Origin: an uncultured Gemmatimonadota bacterium
Lineage (GTDB): Bacteria > Gemmatimonadota > Gemmatimonadetes > Gemmatimonadales > Gemmatimonadaceae
Direction: 5' to 3'
DNA length: 38,551 nucleotides
Assembly: GCA_903900795.1 (NCBI GenBank)
Contig: CAIUOO010000025.1
Location: forward strand, 1 to 38,551
Of the stretch, positions 1 to 8,196 are shown one piece after another (position 1 is the first letter of the stretch; each line of letters opens with the position of its first letter). A model generated the notes under the pieces. It was given only the letters and a program-made list of their open reading frames with translations. It was not told the origin of the DNA and searched no databases. The translations under genes and the position numbers were made by a program.

Positions 1-231
1 AATCAGTATGACCTCTGGCCCAACGCGTACGACACGATCCGTCCCGGCGACGGTCTCGTGGCCGCCTTCGATGCGAACGCCAAAGGGGATTCACTGGCGG
101 GCGTGGTGGGCTCGTGGTTCGCGGCCTCGCAACGGGGCGTGACGGTGCCCCTGCGCCGCGGCGATGGCGTCGTGACCGAGCGGCGTATCTGGTTGTATCG
201 GATCGCCCGCGACGTGCCGGGGCGGCCATGA
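1..231 (+). CDS. C-terminal fragment of a glycosyltransferase-like membrane protein
   Basis: The first 76 codons are open in frame 1 and end at a TGA; the gene begins outside the window. The fragment starts NQYDLWPNAYD and ends in a basic WLYR..R stretch. An NQYDLWP-type sequence near the C-terminus resembles the soluble tail of family 39 (PMT/ArnT-like) glycosyltransferases, which move sugars from a lipid carrier outside the membrane. This is recalled similarity only, because no membrane segment or catalytic region is visible here. The stop codon overlaps the ATG of the fluoride channel gene in an ATGA arrangement, so the two are translationally coupled. That the reading frame is coding is fairly sure; the function is tentative. 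Confidence 0.5.
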   Translation, partial: NQYDLWPNAYDTIRPGDGLVAAFDANAKGDSLAGVVGSWFAASQRGVTVPLRRGDGVVTERRIWLYRIARDVPGRP

Positions 232-617
232 TTGCAAAGCTCTCGATGCCGATGCTGTTCGCTGTGGCCGGTGGTGGTGCGATCGGTTCCGTGCTGCGAT
301 ACGTGATCGGCGTCGTTCTGCAACGGGTGGGCAACGGGTTCCCGGTGTCGACGCTGCTGATCAACGTGGTGGGCAGCTTCCTCATCGGCGTGTTCACGCG
401 CCTGTTCGACGCCCCCGACCACAATGCGGTGCTGCGCGCGGCGCTCACCGTGGGCCTCTGCGGTGGCTTCACCACCTTTTCGACGTTCAGCGGCGAAACG
501 GTCACGTTGTTGCAGCAGGGCAGAGCGGGGCGCGCCGCCCTGTACGTGACGGTGAGCCTCGTGGCGGGCGTGTTGGCCACGTTCGCCGGGTTCATCGTTG
601 GCCGATCGGCGCGCTAG
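228..617 (+). CDS. crcB: Fluoride channel CrcB/Fluc
   Basis: A 129-residue protein with four hydrophobic segments (about 8-30, 41-60, 70-88 and 103-125), the usual size for one Fluc subunit. These small proteins form dual-topology dimers in the inner membrane and let fluoride leave the cell. Family signatures are visible: GSVLRY (20-25), LLINVVGSFLIG (43-54) with the conserved Asn46, and GGFTTFSTFSGE (79-90), which carries the pore phenylalanines. The ATG at 228 is chosen because it overlaps the upstream TGA; an in-frame extension to 114 would lie inside the preceding gene. No fluoride riboswitch can precede it, since the upstream gene abuts directly. Only one crcB copy is present here. Confidence 0.95.
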   Translation: MIAKLSMPMLFAVAGGGAIGSVLRYVIGVVLQRVGNGFPVSTLLINVVGSFLIGVFTRLFDAPDHNAVLRAALTVGLCGGFTTFSTFSGETVTLLQQGRAGRAALYVTVSLVAGVLATFAGFIVGRSAR

Positions 618-882
618 CCGGTGCGTCGGGATAGCAAGCGAAACACACTGTTCCTGTGTGACAAAGATACGAACGGGTAGGAACGGGTCGCCACCGATCA
701 CGCATTAGCTTTTTTCTTTGCATGAACACAACCTCGGTACACGTCGCCGCTGTGAAGTCGCACGGAGCGAATCCAAGGTGTCCGTTCGTATCGGTTCGTA
801 TCCGTGTCACGCTGGAACTGCCTGTTTCCGTTTCTCTCCATCGAGCCAACACCGCACTTCACGTACACGCTGAGCCTCACGC
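618..882. other. Intergenic region with an inverted CCGTTCGTATC pair
   Basis: This 265-bp gap between crcB and the dipeptidase holds no convincing gene. It contains an 11-base word, GATACGAACGG (666-676), matched by its exact reverse complement CCGTTCGTATC (782-792). Each copy is followed by an imperfect second copy (GTAGGAACGGG and GGTTCGTATCC). A short T-run (attagcttttttcttt, about 704-719) lies between the arms. No clear -35/-10 pair could be assigned to the dipeptidase. Confidence 0.4.
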
Positions 883-2274
883 ATGACCCCACCTTCGATT
901 CCTGCTGATCTCGCCGCCTGGTGCAGCGCCAACGATGCGCGTGCACAGGACGAACTGTTCGCCTTCCTTCGCATCCCCAGCGTCAGTGCGCGTTCCGAGC
1001 ACAAGGCCGATTGTGCCGCGGCGGCGCAGTTCGTGGCCGACGCGCTCACGCGGATCGGGTTCGCCGCCACCATCGAGCCCACGCCGGGACATCCGATCGT
1101 GGTCGGTGAATGGCGCAACGCCGGCCCGCATGCGCCCACGTTGCTCGTGTACGGCCACTATGACGTGCAGCCCGCCGAACCCCTCGAGTTGTGGACCTCG
1201 CCGGCGTTCGAGCCCACCGTGCGCGACGGGCGCATCTACGCGCGCGGCTCGGTGGACGACAAGGGGCAGCTGTACCTGCACATCAAGGCGCTCGAGGCGC
1301 ATCTCGCCGTGCGCGGCACACTGCCGGTGAACGTGATCGTGCTGGCCGAAGGGGAAGAGGAAGTCGGCAGTGAGAACCTCGAGCAGTTTCTCGAGCGCGA
1401 GAAAGTGCGCCTCGCCTGTGACGCCGTCGTGATCTCCGACTCCACCATGTTCGCGCCGGGTATCCCCAGCATTCTGTCATCGCTGCGCGGGATGGCGTAT
1501 CTCGAAATCAACGTGCGCGGCGCCACCGGCGATCTGCACTCCGGGATGTACGGTGGTGCGGTGGTGAATCCGGCCATGGCGCTCGCGCGCATCCTCGCCA
1601 GCATGCACGACGCCACGGGGCGCATCGCCATTCCGGGTTTCTACGACGATGTGCGTCCGTTCCCCGACGCGGTGCGGGCACAGATGCGCGAGCTGCCGTT
1701 CAGCGACGACCATCTCATGCACGAAGTCGGCGTGACCGCGCTCGGCGGCGAACCCGGATACACCACGCTCGAACGGTTGTGGACGCGGCCGACCTGCGAA
1801 GTGAACGGCATGCTGAGCGGCTACACCGGCGAAGGCGCCAAGACCGTGCTGCCCGCGGTGTCGATGGCGAAAGTCAGCTTCCGGCTCGTGCCTGATCAGA
1901 GCCCCGATGCCATCGCCGCGCTTGTGCGAGCGCATGTGCAGCGCGTGGCGCCGGCGGGGGTGACCGTGACCGTCGAGAATCTGCACGGCGGACGCCCGTG
2001 GCGGGCCGACCTCAAGGGGCCGATCATCGAGGCCGGCAAGCGTGCACTCGAAGCGGCGTTCGGACGGGCGCCGGTCATCACCGGCGAGGGCGGAAGCATT
2101 CCTGTCGTTGGCGACTTCGAGCGCATCCTTGGTGCGCCCGTGCTCCTCATGGGCTTCGGATTGCCAGGGGAAAACGCCCACGCCCCCGACGAATGGATCA
2201 GTGTCGAGAACTACCTGGGCGGCATTCGCGCTGCCGCCACATTACTCGATGAGTACCGGGCGGCGGTGCGGTAG
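883..2274 (+). CDS. M20 family dipeptidase (CNDP-type metallopeptidase)
   Basis: A 463-residue zinc-dependent peptidase/deacylase of family M20, probably cytosolic because no signal peptide is seen. Metal-site motifs lie in order: YGHYDVQP (His92), ARGSVDDKG (Asp125, bridging), AEGEEEVGS (Glu158/159, catalytic and metal) and VISD (Asp after 180). The dimerisation insert contains DLHSGMYGG, and HAPDEW near the end supplies the last metal histidine. YGHYDVQP with LHSGMYGG is typical of the carnosinase/cytosolic dipeptidase branch rather than ArgE or DapE. The exact peptide substrate cannot be read from sequence. It stands alone, ends at a strong hairpin and faces rho. Confidence 0.92.
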   Translation: MTPPSIPADLAAWCSANDARAQDELFAFLRIPSVSARSEHKADCAAAAQFVADALTRIGFAATIEPTPGHPIVVGEWRNAGPHAPTLLVYGHYDVQPAEPLELWTSPAFEPTVRDGRIYARGSVDDKGQLYLHIKALEAHLAVRGTLPVNVIVLAEGEEEVGSENLEQFLEREKVRLACDAVVISDSTMFAPGIPSILSSLRGMAYLEINVRGATGDLHSGMYGGAVVNPAMALARILASMHDATGRIAIPGFYDDVRPFPDAVRAQMRELPFSDDHLMHEVGVTALGGEPGYTTLERLWTRPTCEVNGMLSGYTGEGAKTVLPAVSMAKVSFRLVPDQSPDAIAALVRAHVQRVAPAGVTVTVENLHGGRPWRADLKGPIIEAGKRALEAAFGRAPVITGEGGSIPVVGDFERILGAPVLLMGFGLPGENAHAPDEWISVENYLGGIRAAATLLDEYRAAVR

Positions 2275-2280
2275 GACAAC

Positions 2281-2320
2281 CCCATCGCCGGCGCGCGATT
2301 GAACACGCGCCGGCGACGGG
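2281..2320. terminator. Strong hairpin between convergent dipeptidase and rho genes
   Basis: Two 15-base arms (2281-2295 and 2306-2320) pair with one mismatch around a 10-base loop. The stem core is CGCCGGCGCG. It sits 6 bases after the dipeptidase stop and 2 bases after the rho stop, so it can serve both strands. Neither side has a clear U-tract, so it may act as an RNA 3'-end stabiliser or need Rho rather than being a classical intrinsic terminator. Confidence 0.65.
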
Positions 2321-2322
2321 AC

Positions 2323-4344
2323 TCAGAGTCCGTCGAGCAGGGAATCGTTGTTCGTGGTGGCCGCAATGCGCTTGATGAGCCACTCCATGCCCGCTTGCGG
2401 CGGGAGCTGGTGCAACCCACGACGCAGCAGGTGCACCTTCTCGAGCTGATCGGGGCGATAGAGCTTTTCCTCACGCCGCGTGCCGCTCGTGCCGATGTCG
2501 AACGCCGGGAAGATGCGACGGTCGGCGAGCGAGCGATCGAGCTTGATCTCGCAGTTGCCGGTGCCCTTGAACTCCTCGAAGATCACATCGTCCATGCGCG
2601 AGCCAGTCTCGACCAGCGCGGTGGAGATGATCGTGAGCGATCCCCCACCATGCTGCGGCGCAATCATACGCGCTGATCCGAAGAACGCCTTCGGCTTCTG
2701 CATGGCGTTGCTGTCGAGACCACCGGACATCGTGCGGCCGGTGCCACGCTCTACCGTATTGTAGGCACGGGCCAAACGCGTGATCGAGTCGAGCACGATC
2801 ACGACGTCCTTCCCCTGTTCCACCATGCGGCGGGCACGTTCGAGCGTCATCTCAGCCACTTCGACGTGCCGCTTGGGCGGCATGTCGAAGCTGGACGCCA
2901 CGACCTCGCCGTAGCCCCACGTGATCATCTCGCTCACTTCTTCTGGCCGTTCGTCGACGAGGAGCACGAGCAGCGCCGCTTCGGGATGATTGATCGCCAC
3001 CCCTTCCACGATGGCTTGCAGCAGCGTGGTCTTACCGGCGCGGGCCGGGGCCACGATCAGGGCGCGCTGACCGTACCCGATCGGCGCAATCAGGTCGATC
3101 GCGCGACGCGTGAGTTCGGGGCCGGTCTTGGCCGGACGTCCCGTTTCCAGCGTCAGCTTCCGGTCGGGATAGCTGGCCGTGAGCGTGTTGAAGTCGGAGC
3201 GCTTCTCGAGCACGACGGGCGAGCCATCGTTCAGCTGCTGCACTTCGATGATAACCTGACGACCGCGCGGGTCGCGCCCGAACGTGGCGTCGAGCTTGTC
3301 GCCGCGCCGGAGCTGGTGCAGCCGCACCAGCGCTGGTGGCACGAACGGATCGGTCGGGTCGGGCAGGTAGCTGTTGATGGCGCGACGCAGGAAGCCACCA
3401 TCACGTGAGGGGTCAAACCAGCCGGACATCGTGCCTTCCACCACCGTGGGCGTGGACGGGACGGACGGGGCGCGCTCGACTGGACCGTCGGCGCCCTGCG
3501 GTGCACGGCCCTCGCCACCGGCACCACCGCGCCGGAACCGATTGCGCCCGCGGCGTCCATTCCGACGGAACGCGGCATCGCCGCCGCGATCCGGGCCGTT
3601 CCGGTCGCCACGGTCACCACCGCGCTCCGGTCCCCGGTCGGGGCCCCGATCGGGGCCACGGTCTGGTCTGTCCTGCGCAGCGGACTGTCCGCTGGCCGGC
3701 GCACCAGCGCCGCCGTCGACACGCTCAGGACGTGGTCCGCGGTCGCCACGCTCGTGGCGATGACGTCCACGGTCGCGTTGACGACCACCGCGGTCAGGAC
3801 GTTCCGGCCTCGCAGGGCGATCGCCGTACGGACGATCGGGGCTCGGCTCGGGACGCTCCGCGCTGCCGGCGGGCGGATTGGCCGGCCGGTCGAAGGCGCG
3901 ATCGTATCGATCGGCGCTGTCCACCCGCGGACGCTCGGCGGCCGGATCGAAAAACGCGGGAGGTGTCATCGACTCCGGTCGAGGCGCGGATCGCGGCCCG
4001 GGACGGCGTTCGACACGCGGCTCGCTGGGCAGCTCGCTGGGCGGCTCGCTGCGTGCTTCGCTGCGCGGGGCGGGCGGCGTCGGAGGGGCTTTCCGTTCGA
4101 CACTGGCCGGAGCCTCCGCGGCGGCCACATCGGCGGCTACATCGGCGACAGGGCGGCGCGGAGGCCGACCACGGCGCGGGCGAGGCGCCTCGTCGGGCGC
4201 TCCAGCCGTCGGCGGCGGTGGCGCGGCCTCCCTCGGCGCTGGTGCCGAGGGTGCGTCGAGATACGGATTGTCGTCCCCGCCGGAATCAGGGGACGGCGCG
4301 GCACTGGTGCGGCTGCGGCGAATGGGGCGTTTGCGTTCGGTCAT
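2323..4344 (-). CDS. rho: Transcription termination factor Rho with long disordered N-terminus
   Basis: A 673-residue RNA-dependent ATPase that ends transcription. The last ~365 residues are canonical Rho. An RNA-binding cold-shock-like domain begins near residue 306 (GTMSGWFDP, then GGFLRRAINSYLPDPTDPFV). Walker A APARAGKT is at 432-439, followed by Walker B VVIVLDSITRLARAYN, the Q-loop region SGGLDSNAMQKPKAFFGSAR and the R-loop region GTGNCEIKLDR. The first ~305 residues are low-complexity, Pro/Arg/Asp/Gly-rich, with DRGP-type repeats and predicted to be disordered; E. coli Rho (419 residues) lacks this. The start ATG at 4344 (MTERKRP) is preferred over in-frame codons further upstream because the extension has no family character. 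The gene stands alone and is convergent with the dipeptidase. Confidence 0.95.
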   Translation of the reverse strand: MTERKRPIRRSRTSAAPSPDSGGDDNPYLDAPSAPAPREAAPPPPTAGAPDEAPRPRRGRPPRRPVADVAADVAAAEAPASVERKAPPTPPAPRSEARSEPPSELPSEPRVERRPGPRSAPRPESMTPPAFFDPAAERPRVDSADRYDRAFDRPANPPAGSAERPEPSPDRPYGDRPARPERPDRGGRQRDRGRHRHERGDRGPRPERVDGGAGAPASGQSAAQDRPDRGPDRGPDRGPERGGDRGDRNGPDRGGDAAFRRNGRRGRNRFRRGGAGGEGRAPQGADGPVERAPSVPSTPTVVEGTMSGWFDPSRDGGFLRRAINSYLPDPTDPFVPPALVRLHQLRRGDKLDATFGRDPRGRQVIIEVQQLNDGSPVVLEKRSDFNTLTASYPDRKLTLETGRPAKTGPELTRRAIDLIAPIGYGQRALIVAPARAGKTTLLQAIVEGVAINHPEAALLVLLVDERPEEVSEMITWGYGEVVASSFDMPPKRHVEVAEMTLERARRMVEQGKDVVIVLDSITRLARAYNTVERGTGRTMSGGLDSNAMQKPKAFFGSARMIAPQHGGGSLTIISTALVETGSRMDDVIFEEFKGTGNCEIKLDRSLADRRIFPAFDIGTSGTRREEKLYRPDQLEKVHLLRRGLHQLPPQAGMEWLIKRIAATTNNDSLLDGL

Positions 4345-4726
4345 TCGAAAACTGCGAGTGGTACAGTGGGCTCCGTTCCGATCTGGAAGGGAGCGCGACG
4401 CCACAGCGGACATGAAACCATGTAACGCCATGGGCCGGACATTCGATGCCCGTGTCGGGCTCGAGGTGCGCGAAGAGCGCGGATATTGCGGGTCGCTTTG
4501 GACGGGGAGAGGCGTACCGTCGCACTTGCCGGAAAAGCTGAATGTGCCTTCCGGTGCCGCGGGGGGTTGAGACCCGGGCGCAGCCAGCCGATGTCGGTGG
4601 GCTTGTTACGCGCACTTCGAAAAGCGTCGCGTGACACTAGGAGTATTACGATCCTGCTCCAATCGCGCAACCCATTAATCGTGTCCGTGACCTGACCAGA
4701 TCACCGGACCTGTCTATTTTTCGACC
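4345..4726. other. 382-bp divergent gap between rho and the TPR gene
   Basis: I see no gene here. On the minus strand a weak promoter candidate for rho is TTGCGC (4670-4665) and TAATAC (4648-4643) with a 16-base spacer, which would give a leader of roughly 290 nt. Long leaders that autoregulate rho are known in E. coli, but nothing in this sequence proves that here. On the plus strand a better promoter for the TPR gene sits at 4692-4720. Short open frames on both strands lack ribosome sites and family features. Confidence 0.4.
4692..4720 (+). promoter_or_regulatory. Candidate promoter giving a leaderless TPR-gene transcript
   Basis: CTGACC (4692-4697) and TATTTT (4715-4720) are separated by 17 bases, matching 4 of 6 and 5 of 6 positions of the housekeeping consensus. 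The ATG at 4727 lies 6 bases after the -10 box, where transcription would begin, and no Shine-Dalgarno sequence precedes it. The transcript would therefore be leaderless. Confidence 0.45.
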
Positions 4727-5320
4727 ATGATCGCTCCTCCTCTTGACCTCCCGGCTGCCCTCGCTGACGCCGTGGGTGCCTACGAAGCCTCCGGAAACGT
4801 CGGTGCGCTCATGGAGCGCCTGCACACACTCCGTGCCACGGTCACACCGGATGCCCTGGTCGCGGCCGCCGAGCCCTGGCTGCATATGCCCGAAGTCGCC
4901 GGCCCGCTGTATGAGCGCGTGGTGGACGAACAGCCCACCAACGCCCGCGCGCTCGTCATTCTGGCCAACGCCTACTGGCTCTCCGGCCGCGGTCCCGAAG
5001 TCGTCGGTGAACTGGCGAGTCGCGCGTTAGCGGCCGATCCGCAGAATCGCGGCGCCTGGCACATGTGGGCGCTGACCGAATCGAATCAGCGCGATCGCAC
5101 AATCCGCTGGCTTCAGGTGACCCAACGCTTCCCCGAAGACCAACTCGCCAAGGCCGCGCTCGCCGATAACGCGAGTTCGCTGGCGTCCGCCGAGCACGAT
5201 AAAGAAGCGCTCGCGCTCGCCATTTCCGCCTACGAAGAGCTGTGGGCCAATTCGCCCACGGACCAGCAGCGCGCCGCACTCGAAACCGCGCTCGCCACCC
5301 TCCGCAACTACTCGCTGTGA
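4727..5320 (+). CDS. TPR-like protein of unknown function
   Basis: A 197-residue, helix-rich, acidic soluble protein with no signal peptide or membrane segment. Alanine-rich helical pairs such as ERVVDEQPTNARALVILANAYW (about 64-85, overall pattern) and LAADPQNRGAWHMWALTES look like tetratricopeptide repeats, with the usual Asn/Ala and P-x-N-x-x-A/G-W turns. About three repeats are discernible. TPR proteins act as protein-binding scaffolds; no partner can be named. The stop overlaps the GTG start of the next gene (GTGA), so the pair is translationally coupled and the products may work together. A promoter immediately upstream suggests a leaderless mRNA. Confidence 0.75.
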   Translation: MIAPPLDLPAALADAVGAYEASGNVGALMERLHTLRATVTPDALVAAAEPWLHMPEVAGPLYERVVDEQPTNARALVILANAYWLSGRGPEVVGELASRALAADPQNRGAWHMWALTESNQRDRTIRWLQVTQRFPEDQLAKAALADNASSLASAEHDKEALALAISAYEELWANSPTDQQRAALETALATLRNYSL

Positions 5321-5730
5321 CCGACGCGCCGACGCCCCACACCCCGCCGCACGATCATGCCGGCGATCACGTCGAAAGCGACGCCCTCGCCGAATTCCGC
5401 CTGTTCCGCGAGCGCATGAACACGCGCATCCTTGGCGAAAACAACCTCGTCATCAATCGCTTCTTCAATCTCGACGGCCGCGCCTACGAAAGCGGCGCGC
5501 TGAGCGTGAAGACCAAGGAACTGCTCGGGCTCGTGGCGTCGCTCGTGCTGCGCTGCGACGATTGCATCACCTACCACATCGTGCGCTGCGCTGAAGAAGG
5601 CGTGTCACGCGACGAAGTGTTCGAGACGATGAGCATCGGCCTCATCGTTGGCGGCAGCATCGTGATTCCACACCTGCGACGTGCCGTCGATCGCTGGGAC
5701 GAAACCGAAAAACTGCGGAGCACGCCCTAG
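5317..5730 (+). CDS. AhpD/carboxymuconolactone decarboxylase-family protein
   Basis: A 137-residue all-helical protein of the CMD/AhpD fold. The redox signature is clear: Glu68, then CDDCITYH with Cys80, Cys83 and His87. This matches the E-CxxC-xxxH site that lets AhpD-like proteins reduce peroxidases or act as thiol oxidoreductases. The C-terminal half (EVFETMSIGLIVGGSIVIPHLRR, partial pattern) is the usual second helical hairpin. The GTG at 5317 is taken as start because it overlaps the upstream TGA and gives the normal family length; an in-frame extension to 5242 would lie inside the TPR gene. True decarboxylase activity is unlikely given the CxxC pair. The exact partner is unknown. Confidence 0.88.
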   Translation: MTDAPTPHTPPHDHAGDHVESDALAEFRLFRERMNTRILGENNLVINRFFNLDGRAYESGALSVKTKELLGLVASLVLRCDDCITYHIVRCAEEGVSRDEVFETMSIGLIVGGSIVIPHLRRAVDRWDETEKLRSTP

Positions 5731-5757
5731 CGGATACCGTAACGATCGGCGATCGCG

Positions 5758-6789
5758 CTACGGCTGTGCGACAGTTTTCGGGTTGCCGTCGGAGACGTAG
5801 CGCGCCCACGCGCCGGGCTTGTCCATCTGGTCGAGGGTCGTGGAGAGTGTGGTGCCCCCCTGCAGCGGCACCCGCGGCAACGATTTCGGATTGAACGCCG
5901 GATCGAACGGGCTGCGCGCCGGACCACCCGACACTTGGAACACCGCCTCGTGGTGGTAGCGCACGCTGCGCTTACTCTGCGTGTCGTACCACGAGCCGTT
6001 GAACGCGAGCGCACGGTTCTTCGGCCACAAGCCGTAGGGCAGGGCCAGCCCGCGTACTCGATAGCCGGGCACGGCGGAGTCGATCGCCATCGCGCCACGC
6101 GCCAGCTGTTCCTGCACTACGGCGTCCGAATACTTGTTGAGCTTCGCGTGCCACAACGTGTGGTTGCACAGCTCGAAGCCTTGGCTCGCCAGAAACTGCA
6201 CTTTCTTGAAGCGCCACTCCGTTTTCTGTCCGTCGATGCCCTTGTCGCCGAAGAACGCGTGACCGGCCTCGGCCGCCGGCAGCAGGCAGAACAGCCCCTT
6301 CGCCTTCCAGTCGGAGTGCCCCTTGATGAAGTCGAGCAGCATGCCGACGGCGCTCGTGGGATCGACCACCAGCGTGCCGTTGCGCTCGATGTAGCGGAAC
6401 TGGCTCGGTGACGCATCGTCGAAAGTGAACAGCACCGGCGTCTTGCCTGCCGGTACGTCCATCGTCTTGTCGAGCAGCTCTGACAGGTTCACCGGCACAT
6501 AGCCCCGCGCATGCAGCTCGCGCAGTTCGGCGCGGAATCGCTCACGCGACACCTTGTACGTGCCATCGGCCGCGACGACCTGATGCCACTCCACGATCGG
6601 AATCCGTCCCAACTCATTGGGGACACGCGGGCCCGTCGGCGTTGCCGGCTGCGTCGTGGCGGACGGCGCCGTCGCCGGAAGAAGGGCGCAAGCAACGAGG
6701 ACGGCTGCTCCCACTCGCTGAAGAAGGATCGACCGGCGCGGCGTGGTGCCGACGGTCCGATCGCGAATGAGAAGTTGCCGACGTGCCAT
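5758..6789 (-). CDS. Secreted polysaccharide deacetylase (CE4/NodB fold)
   Basis: A 343-residue protein with a basic N-terminus and a hydrophobic segment (about 24-44) ending near ATAPSA, consistent with a signal peptide or membrane anchor. The NodB-type metal site is recognisable: TFDDAS (Asp124/Asp125), NHTLWH (His210 and His214, the HxxxH pair), and LALPYG (249-253). Family members remove acetyl groups from peptidoglycan, chitin or exopolysaccharide. The ~85-residue gap between the DD and HxxxH motifs is longer than in small NodB enzymes, and the residue after DD is Ala rather than the usual Gly. The gene is convergent with the AhpD-like gene, leaving only 27 bases between stops. The substrate is not predictable. 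Confidence 0.85.
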   Translation of the reverse strand: MARRQLLIRDRTVGTTPRRSILLQRVGAAVLVACALLPATAPSATTQPATPTGPRVPNELGRIPIVEWHQVVAADGTYKVSRERFRAELRELHARGYVPVNLSELLDKTMDVPAGKTPVLFTFDDASPSQFRYIERNGTLVVDPTSAVGMLLDFIKGHSDWKAKGLFCLLPAAEAGHAFFGDKGIDGQKTEWRFKKVQFLASQGFELCNHTLWHAKLNKYSDAVVQEQLARGAMAIDSAVPGYRVRGLALPYGLWPKNRALAFNGSWYDTQSKRSVRYHHEAVFQVSGGPARSPFDPAFNPKSLPRVPLQGGTTLSTTLDQMDKPGAWARYVSDGNPKTVAQP

Positions 6790-6850
6790 GATCGCAGAGG
6801 AGTGTGGTGGAGTCGAAAGCTAACGACACGCCAGCCGCGCACCGCGGCGC

Positions 6851-8182
6851 TTACAGCACGCCCAGCCACTCCTTCTCGAAGCCACCGTAGCCCGGGAAGA
6901 TCTTCGGTAGCTCCTTCGCGCCGAGATGCTTCGACGCAATCTCACTGAAGACGGCTCGGAAATCGGTCGTGAGCGCGAGATCGCGTCCTTCGTACAGCTG
7001 GTCCGGCGCGAGCCCCGGCCACCGGCCGTGGACCTTCTGCGCCGACCGCAGCGATCCGCTCATCACGAACATCGCGCCCGCGTGGCCGTGATCGGTGCCG
7101 CCCGTGCCGTTCTGTCGCACCGTGCGACCGAACTCCGAGCAGGTGAGAATCACGACGTCCTCCATGCGGTCGCCGAGGTCGGCGACCAAGGCGGCGATGC
7201 CTTGCGAGAAGTCGCTAAGCCGCGTCGCCAATTGCCCCTGCGCGCCACCCTGATTCACGTGGGTGTCCCACCCGCCGACGTCGGCGAACGCCACCTCGAG
7301 CCCCACGCCCGACTTGATCAGCTGCGCAATCTGCAGCAGCCGCTGACCGAACTGCGAACGCGGATACTCCACCCCGGCGGCCGGCCGGTACTGCTGCGGG
7401 TTGGCGGCGCGCAGCACCTTCAGTGCCTCGAACATGTCGCTGCCGCTGCCGTGCACGAGATCCGACGATCCGGTGCGATACAGGGCCTCGATGCGACGCT
7501 GCGCTTCACCACCGTTGGTGCGAATTGTGAATTCGTCGATGGAGTTCATCGCCACGACCGGGTTCGCGCCGCCCAGAATGCGCGGCGTCTGCGCTGTCAT
7601 CGCGACGGCCCGGAACGGCGTCGCACTTGATGCTGCGTCACCCGGTGCTGCGGCACCCGGTGCACACGACGACGCTTCACAGGTGCCCTTCACCGCGAGA
7701 TACCGATTGAGCCAGCCGTCGGTGGTGCCTTTGCGGTCGGGCGTGCCGGTTTCCATGTAGTCCTGCGCATCAAAGTGCGAGCGCGTGGCACTCGGACTGC
7801 CCACCGCATGAATCGGCGCCAGGAGGCCGCGATCCCACAGCGGCTTGAACGACGCCAGCGACGGATGCAGACCGTAGAACCCGTCGAGGTCGATCGCGCC
7901 CACCGCATTCGCCGAGCCGCCCACCCGCGCCGGTGTGGCAATCGCGAGCTGTGGTCGCGCGTCGTAGTACTGCCTATCGCCGAACGGTACCAGCACATTC
8001 AGGGCATCAGCCGCCCCGCGCTGAAAGAGTACGATGAGCGTTTTGCCGCGCACTGCGCGTGGCAGCTCCATCGCCAGGGCGGTGCGCTGCAGGAAACTCG
8101 GCGACAGCCCGAGCGTGACCAGCGACAGCGCGCCGCCCTTGAGAAACACCCGGCGATTCACCGGATTGTTGAAGGCAGACAT
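6851..8182 (-). CDS. DUF1501 family protein with Tat-type signal
   Basis: A 443-residue protein of the DUF1501 family (alkaline-phosphatase-like fold). The N-terminus NRRVFLKGGALSLVTLGLS (twin Arg at 10-11) is a Tat export signal, so it folds before reaching the periplasm. Family blocks seen: GKTLIVLFQRGAADALN near residue 46, GLHPSLASFKPLWD, ADVGGWDTHVNQGG, and TCSEFGRTVRQNGTGGTDHG close to the C-terminus. The enzymatic role of the family is unknown. It lies 14 bases after the DUF1800 gene on the same strand, so the two form an operon. This pairing recurs in planctomycetes, proteobacteria and gemmatimonads, and points to a joint cell-envelope function. Confidence 0.9.
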   Translation of the reverse strand: MSAFNNPVNRRVFLKGGALSLVTLGLSPSFLQRTALAMELPRAVRGKTLIVLFQRGAADALNVLVPFGDRQYYDARPQLAIATPARVGGSANAVGAIDLDGFYGLHPSLASFKPLWDRGLLAPIHAVGSPSATRSHFDAQDYMETGTPDRKGTTDGWLNRYLAVKGTCEASSCAPGAAAPGDAASSATPFRAVAMTAQTPRILGGANPVVAMNSIDEFTIRTNGGEAQRRIEALYRTGSSDLVHGSGSDMFEALKVLRAANPQQYRPAAGVEYPRSQFGQRLLQIAQLIKSGVGLEVAFADVGGWDTHVNQGGAQGQLATRLSDFSQGIAALVADLGDRMEDVVILTCSEFGRTVRQNGTGGTDHGHAGAMFVMSGSLRSAQKVHGRWPGLAPDQLYEGRDLALTTDFRAVFSEIASKHLGAKELPKIFPGYGGFEKEWLGVL

Positions 8183-8196
8183 GACCGGATTCCCGC

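Noticed and set aside
3405-4415. Large Arg-rich plus-strand frame opposite the rho N-terminus
   Set aside because: It is the mirror of the low-complexity coding region of rho and has no ribosome site or domain.
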